Source of the DNA: Gemmatimonadota bacterium
Lineage (GTDB): Bacteria > Gemmatimonadota > Gemmatimonadetes > Gemmatimonadales > Gemmatimonadaceae
Assembly: GCA_021298835.1 (NCBI GenBank)
Contig: JAJTHG010000023.1
Coordinates: forward strand, 1-64,000
Direction of reading: 5' to 3'
DNA: 64,000 nt
The notes under the pieces are model-generated. The model saw only the letters and a program-made list of their open reading frames with translations, searched no databases and was not told the origin of the DNA. Within the stretch, counting starts at the first letter, position 1. Each line of letters starts with the position of its first letter. The translations under genes were made by a program, and so were the position numbers. Below are positions 33,225 to 42,370 of this stretch, piece by piece.

Positions 33225-33725
33225 ATGTCCATGCGCCGAACCTTGACGCTCGCCTGCGCGGCCACCTTCACCGCTTCGCTGGCCGCCTGCAAGGCGGAAC
33301 GGGAGGCCCCGAAGACGCCCATCGGATCCGCGGCCGGCTCGGCTGCCCGCGACCGGATGCCGACGGCGGCGCGCGCCGCCCTCGACAGCGGGAACGTGCT
33401 CCTGCGCGGCGGCGACGCGAAGGGGGCCATCGCCCAGTACACCCTCGCCGCCAACGCCGACCCCGGCAACGCCGCCCCGTGGTACGGCGTCATGATGGCC
33501 GCGCAGCGCGCGGGTGACCAGCGGCTCGCCGACTCGGCCGCCGCGATGGTGCGCAAGACGAGCGGCAATCCGCAGCTCACCGACTCGGGGATGGCGAAGA
33601 TGCATGCCGAGGGCGGCGCCGGCCTTCCGCCCGGTCATCCCTCGGCGGGCATGCCGCAGGGTCACCCGCCGATCGGCGGCGCGCCGTCCGCCCCCAAGAC
33701 CCCGGCGCCGAAGAAGACGACCTGA
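33225..33725 (+). CDS. small TPR-like lipoprotein
   Basis: A 166-residue lipoprotein (lipobox LAAC near residue 22). Residues 45-115 hold one or two TPR-like helical pairs (ALDSGNVLLRGGDAKGAIAQYTLAANADP, GVMMAAQRAGDQRLADSAAAMV). The C-terminus is Pro/Gly/His-rich (LPPGHPSAGMPQGHPP) and ends with a Lys tail. It follows the 16-haem gene by 87 bases and precedes the hydrogenase. An assembly or scaffold role for the cytochrome complex is possible but unproven. Confidence 0.65.
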   Translation: MSMRRTLTLACAATFTASLAACKAEREAPKTPIGSAAGSAARDRMPTAARAALDSGNVLLRGGDAKGAIAQYTLAANADPGNAAPWYGVMMAAQRAGDQRLADSAAAMVRKTSGNPQLTDSGMAKMHAEGGAGLPPGHPSAGMPQGHPPIGGAPSAPKTPAPKKTT

Positions 33726-33764
33726 CGTCGGCGGGCCCGAGGGCGGGGGACGCGCGCGCGGTCA

Positions 33765-33803
33765 GCGAGCGCCGACCGCGAGCGCCGACCGCGAGCGCAG
33801 ACC
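33765..33803. repeat. 13-bp tandem repeat, three copies
   Basis: Three consecutive units of GCGAGCGCCGACC (the third with one change) lie in the 242-bp gap before the hydrogenase genes, followed by the inverted form GCGCTCGCGCG that could fold back on them. It may act as a terminator-like structure after the lipoprotein gene or be simple slippage. Confidence 0.8.
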
Positions 33804-33882
33804 GCGCTCGCGCGCCGTGGCGCGGTCGCCTCACCCGGGGGCTGTAGGGCGAAATCGCTCACGGCTGTGGTGTACGGCCTTC

Positions 33883-33911
33883 TTGTACGCCTCGGACCCA
33901 TTACGGAGCTT
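33883..33911 (+). promoter_or_regulatory. candidate promoter of the hydrogenase operon
   Basis: TTGTAC at 33883-33888 and GAGCTT at 33906-33911 are spaced by 17 bases, giving a start near 33918 and a leader of about 50 bases before the small-subunit ATG. The -35 is a good match, the -10 is imperfect but resembles the TAGCTT seen elsewhere in the window. Confidence 0.35.
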
Positions 33912-33967
33912 GGGGGCACACCGATCCCCCACGGCAGGGGCATCGGCTCCACCCGCCGGAGCGAGCG

Positions 33968-35122
33968 ATGATCGTCCCGCATGCGATTCCCTGGGCCCCC
34001 GATCAGGAACTGGGGCAGTACCTCGAACAGCGCGGCGTCTCGCGCCGAGGGTTCCTGAGGTTCTGCGGCGAGATGACCGCCGTCCTCGGCCTCGCCAGCA
34101 ACTTCGCGCCGCGGGTCGCGCGGGCGCTCGAGACGATGAAGCGGCCAAGCGTCATCTGGATCTCGCTTCAGGAGTGCACGGGCTGCACCGAGAGCATCCT
34201 GCGCACGGCCGAGCCGACGATCGGCGACCTGCTGCTCGACGTGATCTCCCTGGACTTCCAGGAGAATCTCATGGCGGGCGCGGGCGACGCGGTCGAGGAC
34301 GCGATGCACGCGGCGATGAAGGAGAACAAGGGCAAGTACGTCCTCGTCGTCACCGGCTCGATTCCCATCAACGAGGATGGCTTCTACACCACGGTGGCGG
34401 GTCGCCCGGTGCGGGAGATCCTCGAGGAAACCGCCAAGGACGCGGCGGCGGTGGTGGCCGTCGGGGCGTGCGCCCACTGGGGCAACGTCCAGGCCGCGCG
34501 CCCGAACCCCACCGGTGCCGTCGGCGTGGCCGACATCATCAAGGACAAGCCGGTCGTGAACATCGCGGGCTGCCCGCCGATCGGCGACGTCATCACGGCG
34601 ACGCTCGTGCACTACGTGACCTTCGGCCGCGTCCCCGAGCTCGATCGCGAGGGGCGTCCCCTCTTCGCGTACGGGGCGAAGATCCACGACCAGTGCCCGC
34701 GCCGCGCGAACTACGACGCCGGCCAGTTCGTCGAGGCGTTCGACGATGCCGCGGCGCGCGAGGGCTACTGCCTCTACCACGTCGGCTGCAAGGGGCCGTC
34801 CACCTTCTCGCCCTGCCCGATCTTCCAGTGGAACACGCGCACCTCGTGGCCGATCGGCGCGGGGCACCCGTGCATCGGCTGCACGGAGCGCGGCTTCTGG
34901 GACACCATGACGCCGTTCTACGGCCGGTTGCCGGACATCGCCGGCATCGGCGTCGAGAAGACCGCCGACATCATCGGTGCGGTCGCGGCGGTCGGCGCCA
35001 CCGCCGGGATCCTCGGCCACGCGGCCCTCACCGGCGTGTCGCGGATGCGGGCGCGCGAACTCCCGCAGTATCCCAACGGCCCCGGGTCCTCCGGCGGCGC
35101 CTCCAACGCCCCCAAGGCCTGA
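33968..35122 (+). CDS. [NiFe] hydrogenase, group 1 type, small subunit
   Basis: A 384-residue Fe-S subunit exported by the Tat pathway: SRRGFLRFCG at residues 25-34. The proximal-cluster ligands begin in ECTGCTES (Cys 70 and 73); GACAHWGNVQAA and AGCPPIGD supply the next ones; the medial/distal clusters use the C-terminal Cys/His set (HDQCPRRANYD, HVGCKGPSTFSPCP, HPCIGCTERGFWD). Positions that hold the two extra Cys of O2-tolerant enzymes are Gly (CTGC) and Asn (WGN). A C-terminal hydrophobic helix (IIGAVAAVGATAGILGHAAL) anchors it to the membrane. It is co-transcribed with the large subunit 15 bases on. Confidence 0.93.
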   Translation: MIVPHAIPWAPDQELGQYLEQRGVSRRGFLRFCGEMTAVLGLASNFAPRVARALETMKRPSVIWISLQECTGCTESILRTAEPTIGDLLLDVISLDFQENLMAGAGDAVEDAMHAAMKENKGKYVLVVTGSIPINEDGFYTTVAGRPVREILEETAKDAAAVVAVGACAHWGNVQAARPNPTGAVGVADIIKDKPVVNIAGCPPIGDVITATLVHYVTFGRVPELDREGRPLFAYGAKIHDQCPRRANYDAGQFVEAFDDAAAREGYCLYHVGCKGPSTFSPCPIFQWNTRTSWPIGAGHPCIGCTERGFWDTMTPFYGRLPDIAGIGVEKTADIIGAVAAVGATAGILGHAALTGVSRMRARELPQYPNGPGSSGGASNAPKA

Positions 35123-35137
35123 GCGGAGACTAGAGCC

Positions 35138-36847
35138 ATGGCAGTCACCAAGGTCGTCGTCGATCCCATCACGCGCATCGAGGGGCACCTTCGCATCGAA
35201 GCGCAGCAGGAGAACGGGCGGATCACCAAGGCATGGTCGAGCGCCACGCAGTTCCGCGGCCTCGAACTCGTGCTCAAGGACCGCGACCCCCGCGACGCGT
35301 GGGCCTTCGCCCAGCGCATCTGCGGCGTCTGCACGGTCGTCCACGCGGTGGCCTCGCTGCGCGCCGTCGAGGACGCGCTCGACATCCGCATCCCGCCCAA
35401 CGCCAACACGATCCGCAACCTCATGGTCGGGATGCAGTTCATCCAGGACCACGTCATCCACTTCTACCACCTGCACGCGCTCGACTGGGTGGACGTCACG
35501 AGCGCGCTCAAGGCCGACCCGGTCGCGGCCGCCCGCCTCGCCCGCTCGCTCTCCCCCTGGCCCAACAACTCCGAGTCGCACTTCAAGCTCGTCCAGGACC
35601 GCGTCCGCACCTTCGTGGCCTCGGGGCAGCTCGGCATCTTCACCAACGGCTACTGGGGTCACCCGGCGTACAAGCTGCCGCCGGAGGCGAACCTCATGGC
35701 CGTCGCACACTACCTCGAGGCCCTCGACTGGCAGCGCGATATCATCCGCCTGCACGCGATCTTCGGCGGCAAGAACCCGCACCCGAACTTCGTCGTCGGC
35801 GGCATGGCCAGCGCCATCAACCTCGACGCCCGCGCGACGATCAACACCGAGCGCCTCACCGACGTGCACGACATGATCCGGAACGCCCTCCGGTTCGTCG
35901 AGCAGGTCTATTGGCCCGACCTCCTCGCGATCGCGTCCTTCTACAAGGACTGGGGCGCCATCGGCGGCGGCGTCAAGAATCACCTCGCCGTCGGCGAGTT
36001 CCCGAAGAACGACATCCGCGACGTCGCGGGGCTCTACTTCCCGCGGGGGATCATCCTCGACAACGACCTCAGCACCGTCCATCCCTACGACCAGGCCGGC
36101 GTCACCGAGGAGATCACCTCGGCGTGGTACGAGTACGAGGGGGCCGACGCCCTGCACCCCTGGGACGGCCAGACCAAGGCCGCCTACACCGGCCCGAAGC
36201 AGAAGTGGACCTACCTGCAGGACGAGAAGAAGTACACGTGGATGAAGGCGCCGCGATACAACGGCAAGGCGATGCAGGTGGGCCCCCTCTCGCGCTGCCT
36301 CGTGGGCTACGCCAGCGGCCACGACGACATCAAGGCGCTCGTCGGCGAGGTGCTCGGACGCCTCGACGTGCCGCCCGCCGCCCTGTTCTCGACCCTCGGA
36401 CGCACCGCGGCCCGCGGCATCGAGAGCGTGCTGATCGCGCGCAAGATGGTCGAGTGGTACGACGAGCTCGTCGGCCGGATCAAGGGAGGCGACACCCGCA
36501 CCTTCGACGGCTCGAAGTGGGAGCCCGGCACCTGGCCCAAGGAATCCAAGGGCTACGGCTACATGGACGCCCCGCGCGGCGCCCTCGGCCACTGGGTGCG
36601 CATCAAGGACGGCAAGATCACCAACTATCAGGCCGTCGTCCCCAGCACCTGGAACGCCTCGGGACGCGACAAGGCGGGCCAGCCGGGCGCCTACGAGGCC
36701 GCCCTGCAGGACAACCACCCCCTCGTGGATCCCAAGCGCCCCATCGAAATCCTGCGCACCGTGCACTCGTTCGACCCGTGCATCGCCTGCGGCGTGCACG
36801 TGCTCGACGCCACCGGCCGGCAGGTGACGGAGGTGAAGGTGCAATGA
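35138..36847 (+). CDS. [NiFe] hydrogenase, group 1 type, large subunit
   Basis: A 569-residue subunit holding the NiFe(CN)2CO site. The L1 motif RICGVC is at residues 60-65 and L2 DPCIACGVH near 547-555 (Cys 548 and 551). The sequence ends with 15 residues after the His (VLDATGRQVTEVKVQ), the peptide that the HupD-type protease would remove. The N-terminal DPITRIEGH is typical. With the membrane-anchored small subunit and the cytochrome b it should oxidise H2 at the periplasmic face and pass electrons to the quinone pool. The stop overlaps the next start by 4 bases (ATGA). Confidence 0.95.
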   Translation: MAVTKVVVDPITRIEGHLRIEAQQENGRITKAWSSATQFRGLELVLKDRDPRDAWAFAQRICGVCTVVHAVASLRAVEDALDIRIPPNANTIRNLMVGMQFIQDHVIHFYHLHALDWVDVTSALKADPVAAARLARSLSPWPNNSESHFKLVQDRVRTFVASGQLGIFTNGYWGHPAYKLPPEANLMAVAHYLEALDWQRDIIRLHAIFGGKNPHPNFVVGGMASAINLDARATINTERLTDVHDMIRNALRFVEQVYWPDLLAIASFYKDWGAIGGGVKNHLAVGEFPKNDIRDVAGLYFPRGIILDNDLSTVHPYDQAGVTEEITSAWYEYEGADALHPWDGQTKAAYTGPKQKWTYLQDEKKYTWMKAPRYNGKAMQVGPLSRCLVGYASGHDDIKALVGEVLGRLDVPPAALFSTLGRTAARGIESVLIARKMVEWYDELVGRIKGGDTRTFDGSKWEPGTWPKESKGYGYMDAPRGALGHWVRIKDGKITNYQAVVPSTWNASGRDKAGQPGAYEAALQDNHPLVDPKRPIEILRTVHSFDPCIACGVHVLDATGRQVTEVKVQ

Positions 36848-37632
36848 CCCAGCTCGCCTCGGGCATCCCGCTCGAGCCGCCCGTCACTCCCGACGGGCCG
36901 GCGGGCCGGATCCTCCAGCACCCGGTCGGCAAGCCCCAGGGGCACTACGAGTGGGTGTACCTGTGGCAGCTGCCCATCCGGGCCATGCACTGGGTCGCGG
37001 CCGCCTCGATGGTCGTGCTGATCATCACCGGCTTCTACATCGGCCGGCCCTACTTCATGACCCAGACGCTGGCGACGGGCTCGTTCTCGTTCCAGTGGAT
37101 GCGGCTCTTCCACTTCGTGGCCGGCTTCCTGCTCATCGCCACGGCGCTGGTGCGCCTCTACTGGCTCGTCGCCGGCAACAAGTTCGAACGCTTCACCGCC
37201 CTCTTCCCGGTGCGCCCGCGCGACCTCAAGAACCTGTGGCGGATGATCCTCCACTACAGCTTCATCGACCGGCGCGAGATCCGCTACATCGGCCACAACC
37301 CGCTGCAGCAGCTGAACTACACCTCCGTGTACGTCGCGGCGGTCATCATGGCGCTGACCGGGCTGGCGCTCTACGGCACCGCCAACCCGTCCGGCCTCGT
37401 GTGGCAGTCGTTCGCCTGGGTGGCCGACCTCTTCGGCGGACTCCCGCGCGTCCGGCTCGTGCACCACGTGCTCACCTGGTACTTCCTCGTCTTCATTCCC
37501 GGCCACATCTACTTCGTGCTGCGGAGCGACCTCTACGAGGTCGGCAACCTCTCGAGCATCATCAACGGCGGCAAGTTCGTCGAGGCCGGGCACGACTACA
37601 TCGACCACAACCCTTCCGCGACCACCACCTAG
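36844..37632 (+). CDS. hydrogenase cytochrome b subunit (HyaC/HupC type)
   Basis: A 262-residue membrane protein with four hydrophobic segments and the haem-ligand His positions of the Ni/Fe-hydrogenase b-type cytochromes: LPIRAMHWVAAASM, MRLFHFVAGFLL, and VRLVHHVLTWYFLVFIPGHIYF. It links the small subunit to quinone. A cytosolic 40-residue N-terminal extension precedes the first helix. Its TAG stop overlaps the GTG of hypA by one base. Confidence 0.92.
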   Translation: MTQLASGIPLEPPVTPDGPAGRILQHPVGKPQGHYEWVYLWQLPIRAMHWVAAASMVVLIITGFYIGRPYFMTQTLATGSFSFQWMRLFHFVAGFLLIATALVRLYWLVAGNKFERFTALFPVRPRDLKNLWRMILHYSFIDRREIRYIGHNPLQQLNYTSVYVAAVIMALTGLALYGTANPSGLVWQSFAWVADLFGGLPRVRLVHHVLTWYFLVFIPGHIYFVLRSDLYEVGNLSSIINGGKFVEAGHDYIDHNPSATTT

Positions 37633-37883
37633 TGCACGAGTTCAGCGTCGCATTGGAGATCTGTCGCATCGCCGAGGCCCAGGCGGCTCCCCGCCCCGCC
37701 TCGGCGATCGTCTCGGTCGGCGTCGAGATCGGCGAGGGCACCGACCTCGTCGTCGAGAACCTCAACTTCTGCCTCGAGACCCTGCTCGCCTCGCCGCCGT
37801 TCGAACGGGCGGCACTCGCGGTGGAACGGGTCCCGGGCAACGACCTCAGGGTCGCGTGGCTGGAGGTGGACGATGGCCGTTAG
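37632..37883 (+). CDS. hypA: HypA-like nickel chaperone lacking the zinc-ribbon domain
   Basis: An 83-residue ORF starting at GTG on the cytochrome b stop. The N-terminus HEFSVALEICRIAEAQ matches HypA, including the nickel-binding His at position 2, and the fold strands IVSVGVEIGEG and the helix NLNFCLETLL are kept. Normal HypA has about 113 residues with two CxxC pairs in an inserted zinc ribbon. Here none exists, and ERVPGNDLRVAWLEVD joins the strand before the ribbon directly to the C-terminal strand. It looks like a clean domain excision, not a frameshift. It overlaps hypB by 11 bases. Nickel insertion may rely more on HypB or work without zinc. Confidence 0.75.
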   Translation: MHEFSVALEICRIAEAQAAPRPASAIVSVGVEIGEGTDLVVENLNFCLETLLASPPFERAALAVERVPGNDLRVAWLEVDDGR

Positions 37884-38565
37884 GCGCATCGAGGTCCGCG
37901 AACGCGTCATGGCGCGCAACGACGAGATCGCCGCCACCGTCCGCGACCGCCTCGCGGCCGCCGGCGTCGCGTCGCTCAACCTCATGTCGTCTCCGGGTGC
38001 CGGCAAGACGCTGCTGCTCGAGCGCACCCTCCAGGCGCTCGGCCGCGAACTCGCCATCGCCATCGCCACCGGCGACGTGCAGACCGAGAACGACGCCGTG
38101 CGGCTCGCCCGGCACACCGACCGGCTCGTCCACGCCGTCGTCACCAACGGTGCCTGCCACCTCGACGCCCTGCAGGTCACCAGTGCCCTCGACCAGCTCG
38201 ACCTCCCCGCCACCGACCTCGTCATCCTCGAGAACGTCGGCAACCTCGTCTGCCCCGCGTCGTGGGACTTGGGCGAACAGCAGCGCGTGGTGCTCTTCAC
38301 CACCACCGAGGGCGAGGACAAGCCGGTCAAGTATCCCAAGGCCTTCCAGCGGGCCGACCTCGTCATCATGACGAAGGTGGACCTCCTCCCCTACCTGCCC
38401 TTCGACGCCGACGTCGCCGAGCGGCACGTTCGCGAGGTCAACCCGACGGTCCCGATCCTCCGCACGTCGGCCACCTCCGGCGAAGGGCTCGACGCCTGGT
38501 ACGACTGGCTGCGCGCCCGCGTCGCCGGGGCGAGACGACTCGTCCCGCAGCCCACCGGCACCTGA
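37873..38565 (+). CDS. hypB: HypB, nickel-insertion GTPase
   Basis: A 230-residue GTPase of the SIMIBI class. Walker A is SSPGAGKT at residues 39-46; the metal-binding GTPase-site Cys-His pair is in NGACHLDA; ENVGNLVCPASWDLGE and TKVDLLPYLPFD (guanine specificity) are typical. The N-terminus lacks both the His-rich nickel store and the CXXCGC motif seen in some homologues. Works with HypA to load nickel into the large subunit. Confidence 0.93.
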   Translation: MAVRRIEVRERVMARNDEIAATVRDRLAAAGVASLNLMSSPGAGKTLLLERTLQALGRELAIAIATGDVQTENDAVRLARHTDRLVHAVVTNGACHLDALQVTSALDQLDLPATDLVILENVGNLVCPASWDLGEQQRVVLFTTTEGEDKPVKYPKAFQRADLVIMTKVDLLPYLPFDADVAERHVREVNPTVPILRTSATSGEGLDAWYDWLRARVAGARRLVPQPTGT

Positions 38566-40871
38566 CGACCGCCCGGCACGCCGCGCACTTCACCGTACGC
38601 GGCGTCGTGCAGGGCGTCGGTTTCCGCCCGTTCGTCGCCACGCTCGCGACGCGCCTGGGCCTTGGCGGTTGGGTGCGCAACGAGTCGGGCGTCGTCCGGG
38701 TGCTGGTCGAAGGGACCCCCGAGGCCATCGCGGCCTTCGCCGCCGGCCTCCTCGCCGAGGCGCCGCCGCTGGCCGATGTCGCCGCCATGGACCGGCGCGA
38801 CGTACCACCCGAGGGCCTGGACGCCTTCGCCATCGCTCCCTCCGTCGCCGACGGCGCCGGGCGGCCTGTCGTGCCCCCGGACGTCGTCATGTGCGACGCA
38901 TGCGCCGCCGAGGTCGCCGATCCTGCCGACCGCCGTCACCGCTACCCGTTCACGACCTGCACCGACTGCGGCCCGCGCTACTCGGTCATCCGGGCCATGC
39001 CCTACGACCGCGCGCGCACGACGCTCGCCGAGTTCCCCCTCTGCGCGGCCTGCCGACGCGAGTACGACACGCCCGGTGACCGGCGCTTCCACGCCGAAAG
39101 CATCGCCTGCCCCGCGTGCGGGCCGCGCGTCTGGCTCGAGGACCGGGGGACGCTTCTCGCGGACGGCGACGATGCCATCCGCGAGGCCGGCCGGCGGCTG
39201 CGGCTCGGCCAAGTGCTCGCGGTGCGCGGCCTTGGGGGGTTCCACCTCGCCTGCGACGCCACCAACGCCGCCGCCGTCGCCACCCTCCGCGCCCGCAAAC
39301 GGCGCGAGGCCAAGCCGCTGGCCGTCATGGTCGCGTCCCTCGCGGAGGCCGAAGCGTTCGCCGACCTCACCGACGCCGAGCGCCGGCTCCTCGCCTCGCG
39401 CGAACGGCCGATCGTCCTCGTGCACGCCCGGGCATCCGCGATCCCCCCGGGCGTCGCCCCCGGGCTCGCACGCATCGGCCTCATGCTGGCCTACACGCCG
39501 CTGCACCTGCTGTTGCTCGAAGCCGCTTGCGCGCCGCTCGTGATGACCAGCGGCAACCTCAGCGACGAACCCATCGCCGCCGACCTCGCCGAGGGGCGCG
39601 AGCGCCTCGCGCCCCTCGCCGACGCCTTGCTGCTGCACGACCGCGAGATCGCCGCGCGCATCGACGACTCCGTGGTGCGGGCCGCCGCCGGCCCGACGGC
39701 GCCGCCGATCCTGCTGCGCCGCGCCCGCGGCTTCGCCCCCCTCCCCCTGGCGTCGCCCCTCGCCGCGACGCGGACGGTGCTCGCCCTCGGCGCCCACCTC
39801 AAGCACACCCTCGCGTGGGCGGCGGGACCCGACGTCTGGGTGAGCCCGCACATCGGCGACCTCGACACGTGGGAGACCCTCGCCCACGCCGCGCGGCTGC
39901 GCGACGGGCTGGCCCGACTGCTCGGTATGCGGCCCGCCTGCATCGCCGCCGACCTGCACGCCGGCTACCTGAGCCACCGCCTCGCTGATCCCTGGCCCGA
40001 CCTGCCGCGCGAGGTCGTGCAGCATCACCACGCTCACGTGGCCGCGGTCATGGCCGAGCACCGGGTCGTCTCCCCCGTCCTCGGCATCGCGTACGACGGA
40101 ACCGGTGCGGGCGACGACGGCACCAGCTGGGGGGCGGAGTTTCTCGCCTGCGACCTCGCGGGCTACCGCCGGGTCGGCCACTGGCTCCCCGTGTCGCTCC
40201 CCGGCGGCGATCGCGCCAGCCGCGAGGGGTGGCGCGCGGCGATCGGGTACGCGCACGCGAGCGGTGGCGCGCTGGCGCCGCGCATCGGCTTCGCCGACGT
40301 CGCCCCCGAAGCCGTGGCACAGGCCGTCCGCCAGCTCGAGGCGCGGGTGAATGCCCCCGTCGCGAGCTCGATGGGGCGGCTGTTCGACGCCGTGGCGGCG
40401 CTGAGCGGCACCCGCGTCGTCTCGGCCTACGAGGGACAGGCCGCCATGGAACTCGAGGCGCTGGCCGAACGGGCCGCGCCGTGGACCGGCGACCCCCTGT
40501 GGCAGTGGATCGAGACGCCCGGTGCCCCATTGGTGGTCTCGCCCGCCCCCCTCGTCGAACGCGCCGCGGCGTGGCGGCGCGAGGCCGCGGACGCCGCGCC
40601 CGGGCGGGCCGCCGCGGCCCTGCACGAGACCGTGGTGGCCGCCACGGTGGCGACAGCGGTGCGGCTCTGCGGCGCCCTCGGCCTCGAGACGGTGGCGCTT
40701 GGCGGCGGCTCCTGGCAGAACGCCCTGCTGACGGGCCGGGTCGCCGCCGCCCTCGCCGGGGCCGGCCTGCGGGTCCTGACCCCCCGGGCGCTCCCGCCCA
40801 ACGACGGGGCGATCGCCTACGGGCAGGCCGTGGTGGCGATTGCCCGAGAATCGTCGGGCAACTCCCGATAG
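38562..40871 (+). CDS. hypF: HypF, carbamoyltransferase for hydrogenase CN ligands
   Basis: About 769 residues. Acylphosphatase domain (FTVRGVVQGVGFRPFVATLA, residues about 9-90), two zinc fingers (MCDACAAEV, TCTDCGPRYS, CAACRREYD, CPACGP), a YrdC-like domain (AKPLAVMV, LMLAYTPLHLLLLE, TSGNLSDEP) and a Kae1-like domain (HHHAHVAAVMAEH, GIAYDGTGAGDDG, GGSWQNALL). No ATG, GTG or TTG lies in a suitable place upstream of the acylphosphatase motif; CTG at 38562 overlaps the hypB stop (CTGA) and keeps the whole domain, while GTG 38607 would delete its first strand. I give the CTG but the start is uncertain. HypF makes the thiocarbamate on HypE from carbamoyl phosphate. Confidence 0.9.
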   Translation: MTTARHAAHFTVRGVVQGVGFRPFVATLATRLGLGGWVRNESGVVRVLVEGTPEAIAAFAAGLLAEAPPLADVAAMDRRDVPPEGLDAFAIAPSVADGAGRPVVPPDVVMCDACAAEVADPADRRHRYPFTTCTDCGPRYSVIRAMPYDRARTTLAEFPLCAACRREYDTPGDRRFHAESIACPACGPRVWLEDRGTLLADGDDAIREAGRRLRLGQVLAVRGLGGFHLACDATNAAAVATLRARKRREAKPLAVMVASLAEAEAFADLTDAERRLLASRERPIVLVHARASAIPPGVAPGLARIGLMLAYTPLHLLLLEAACAPLVMTSGNLSDEPIAADLAEGRERLAPLADALLLHDREIAARIDDSVVRAAAGPTAPPILLRRARGFAPLPLASPLAATRTVLALGAHLKHTLAWAAGPDVWVSPHIGDLDTWETLAHAARLRDGLARLLGMRPACIAADLHAGYLSHRLADPWPDLPREVVQHHHAHVAAVMAEHRVVSPVLGIAYDGTGAGDDGTSWGAEFLACDLAGYRRVGHWLPVSLPGGDRASREGWRAAIGYAHASGGALAPRIGFADVAPEAVAQAVRQLEARVNAPVASSMGRLFDAVAALSGTRVVSAYEGQAAMELEALAERAAPWTGDPLWQWIETPGAPLVVSPAPLVERAAAWRREAADAAPGRAAAALHETVVAATVATAVRLCGALGLETVALGGGSWQNALLTGRVAAALAGAGLRVLTPRALPPNDGAIAYGQAVVAIARESSGNSR

Positions 40872-40934
40872 GCGATTGCGGTACCCGAGCCCCACCTTTG
40901 GCCGTATTCCCACCCGAACAGGAGCGTCCCGCCG

Positions 40935-41249
40935 ATGTGCCTCGGAATCCCCGGTCAAGTCGTCGAACTGCGTGACGGGGGGCTCGTGCCGTCCGGCGTC
41001 GTCGATTTCGGTGGCGCGCGACGCGAGGTCTGCCTCGCCTACACGCCGGACGTCGGGGTCGGCGACTACGTCGTCGTGCACGTCGGCTTCGCGATCACGA
41101 AGGTGGACGAGGCCGAGGCGAAGCGCACGTACGACGCGCTCGCGGCGATGCACGAACTCGGCGAGCTCGAGGCGATGCGCGAGGCCGATGCCACGCTCGC
41201 CGACCTCGACGCCCTGCCGTCGAAGGTCGGCCCCGGGATCGTCGCATGA
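40935..41249 (+). CDS. hypC: HypC, hydrogenase assembly chaperone
   Basis: A 104-residue protein with the essential N-terminal MCLGIPGQV (Cys 2) and the OB-fold strands [37 protein letters not shown]. The C-terminal 30 residues form an acidic helix longer than in many HypC. With HypD it carries the Fe(CN)2CO group to the large subunit. RBS AGGAG lies 9 bases before the ATG; it overlaps hypD by 4 bases. Confidence 0.94.
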   Translation: MCLGIPGQVVELRDGGLVPSGVVDFGGARREVCLAYTPDVGVGDYVVVHVGFAITKVDEAEAKRTYDALAAMHELGELEAMREADATLADLDALPSKVGPGIVA

Positions 41250-42370
41250 AGTTCCTCAGCGAGTACCGCGACCCGGCGCTCGCCCAGGCGCTCGCCCGGC
41301 GCATCCGCGAGACGGCCACCCGGCAGTGGACGCTGATGGAGGTCTGCGGAGGACAGACGCACACGATCGTGCGGCAGGGCCTCGACGAGCTGCTCGCCGG
41401 TGCGGTCGAGATGATCCACGGCCCCGGGTGCCCGGTATGCGTGACCCCGCTCGAGCAGATCGACCGTGCCGTGGCGCTGGCCACGCGTGACGACGTGATC
41501 TTCACGAGCTTCGGCGACATGCTGCGCGTCCCCGGCAGCGACTGCGACCTGCAGCAGGTGCGGGCGCGCGGCGGCCAGGTGCGCATCGTGTACTCGCCGC
41601 TCGACGCGCTCACCATTGCCGAGCGGCATCCGGACAAGCAGGTGGTGTTCTTCGCGGTGGGCTTCGAGACCACCGCGCCGGCCAACGCCATGGCCGTCTG
41701 GCAGGCGCGCATGCGGGGGATCCGCAACTTCTCGGTGCTCGTCTCGCACGTCACCGTCCCGCCGGCGATGGAAGCCATTCTCTCGGCACCGGACAATCGT
41801 GTGCAGGGCTTCCTGGCGGCGGGGCATGTGTGCGCGGTGATGGGCTGGACGGAGTACGAGCCGATCGCCGCCCGGTACCGCGTGCCGATCGTCGTGACCG
41901 GCTTCGAGCCGCTCGACCTTCTGGAGGGGATGCTCCTGTGCGTCGAGCAGCTCGAGCGCGGCACCCACGAAGTGGTCAACCAGTATGCCCGCGCCGTCAC
42001 CCGCGAGGGCAACGCCCCGGCGATGCGGCTCATCCGGGAGGTCTTCGAGCTAAAGGACCGGCAATGGCGCGGCATCGGCACCATCCCCATGTCGGGGCTC
42101 GGGCTGCGCCCCGCGTACGCCGAGTTCGACGCCGAGCGGCGTTTCGCGCTCGAGGACATCGTGGCGAGTGAACCCGTCGAGTGCCGGGCGGGAGCGGTGC
42201 TCACCGGCCAGCTCAAGCCGCACCAGTGCCCGATGTTCGGGACGGCCTGCACCCCGGAGCGCCCCATGGGGGCGCCGATGGTCTCGAGCGAGGGGGCGTG
42301 TGCGGCCTACTACAACTACGGCCGGTTCCGCACCGCGCGCGCTGCCGCGACCGCCGGTGCCGGGACGTGA
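41246..42370 (+). CDS. hypD: HypD, Fe-S scaffold for Fe(CN)2CO assembly
   Basis: A 374-residue protein with the conserved motifs [35 protein letters not shown] and the C-terminal Fe-S ligands ([32 protein letters not shown]). It overlaps hypC at its start (ATGA) and hypE at its end (GTGA). Confidence 0.95.
   Translation: MKFLSEYRDPALAQALARRIRETATRQWTLMEVCGGQTHTIVRQGLDELLAGAVEMIHGPGCPVCVTPLEQIDRAVALATRDDVIFTSFGDMLRVPGSDCDLQQVRARGGQVRIVYSPLDALTIAERHPDKQVVFFAVGFETTAPANAMAVWQARMRGIRNFSVLVSHVTVPPAMEAILSAPDNRVQGFLAAGHVCAVMGWTEYEPIAARYRVPIVVTGFEPLDLLEGMLLCVEQLERGTHEVVNQYARAVTREGNAPAMRLIREVFELKDRQWRGIGTIPMSGLGLRPAYAEFDAERRFALEDIVASEPVECRAGAVLTGQLKPHQCPMFGTACTPERPMGAPMVSSEGACAAYYNYGRFRTARAAATAGAGT

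Noticed and set aside
33968-35122. Assignment of the hydrogenase to the O2-tolerant six-cysteine group (1d)
   Set aside because: The two extra proximal-cluster Cys are replaced by Gly and Asn.
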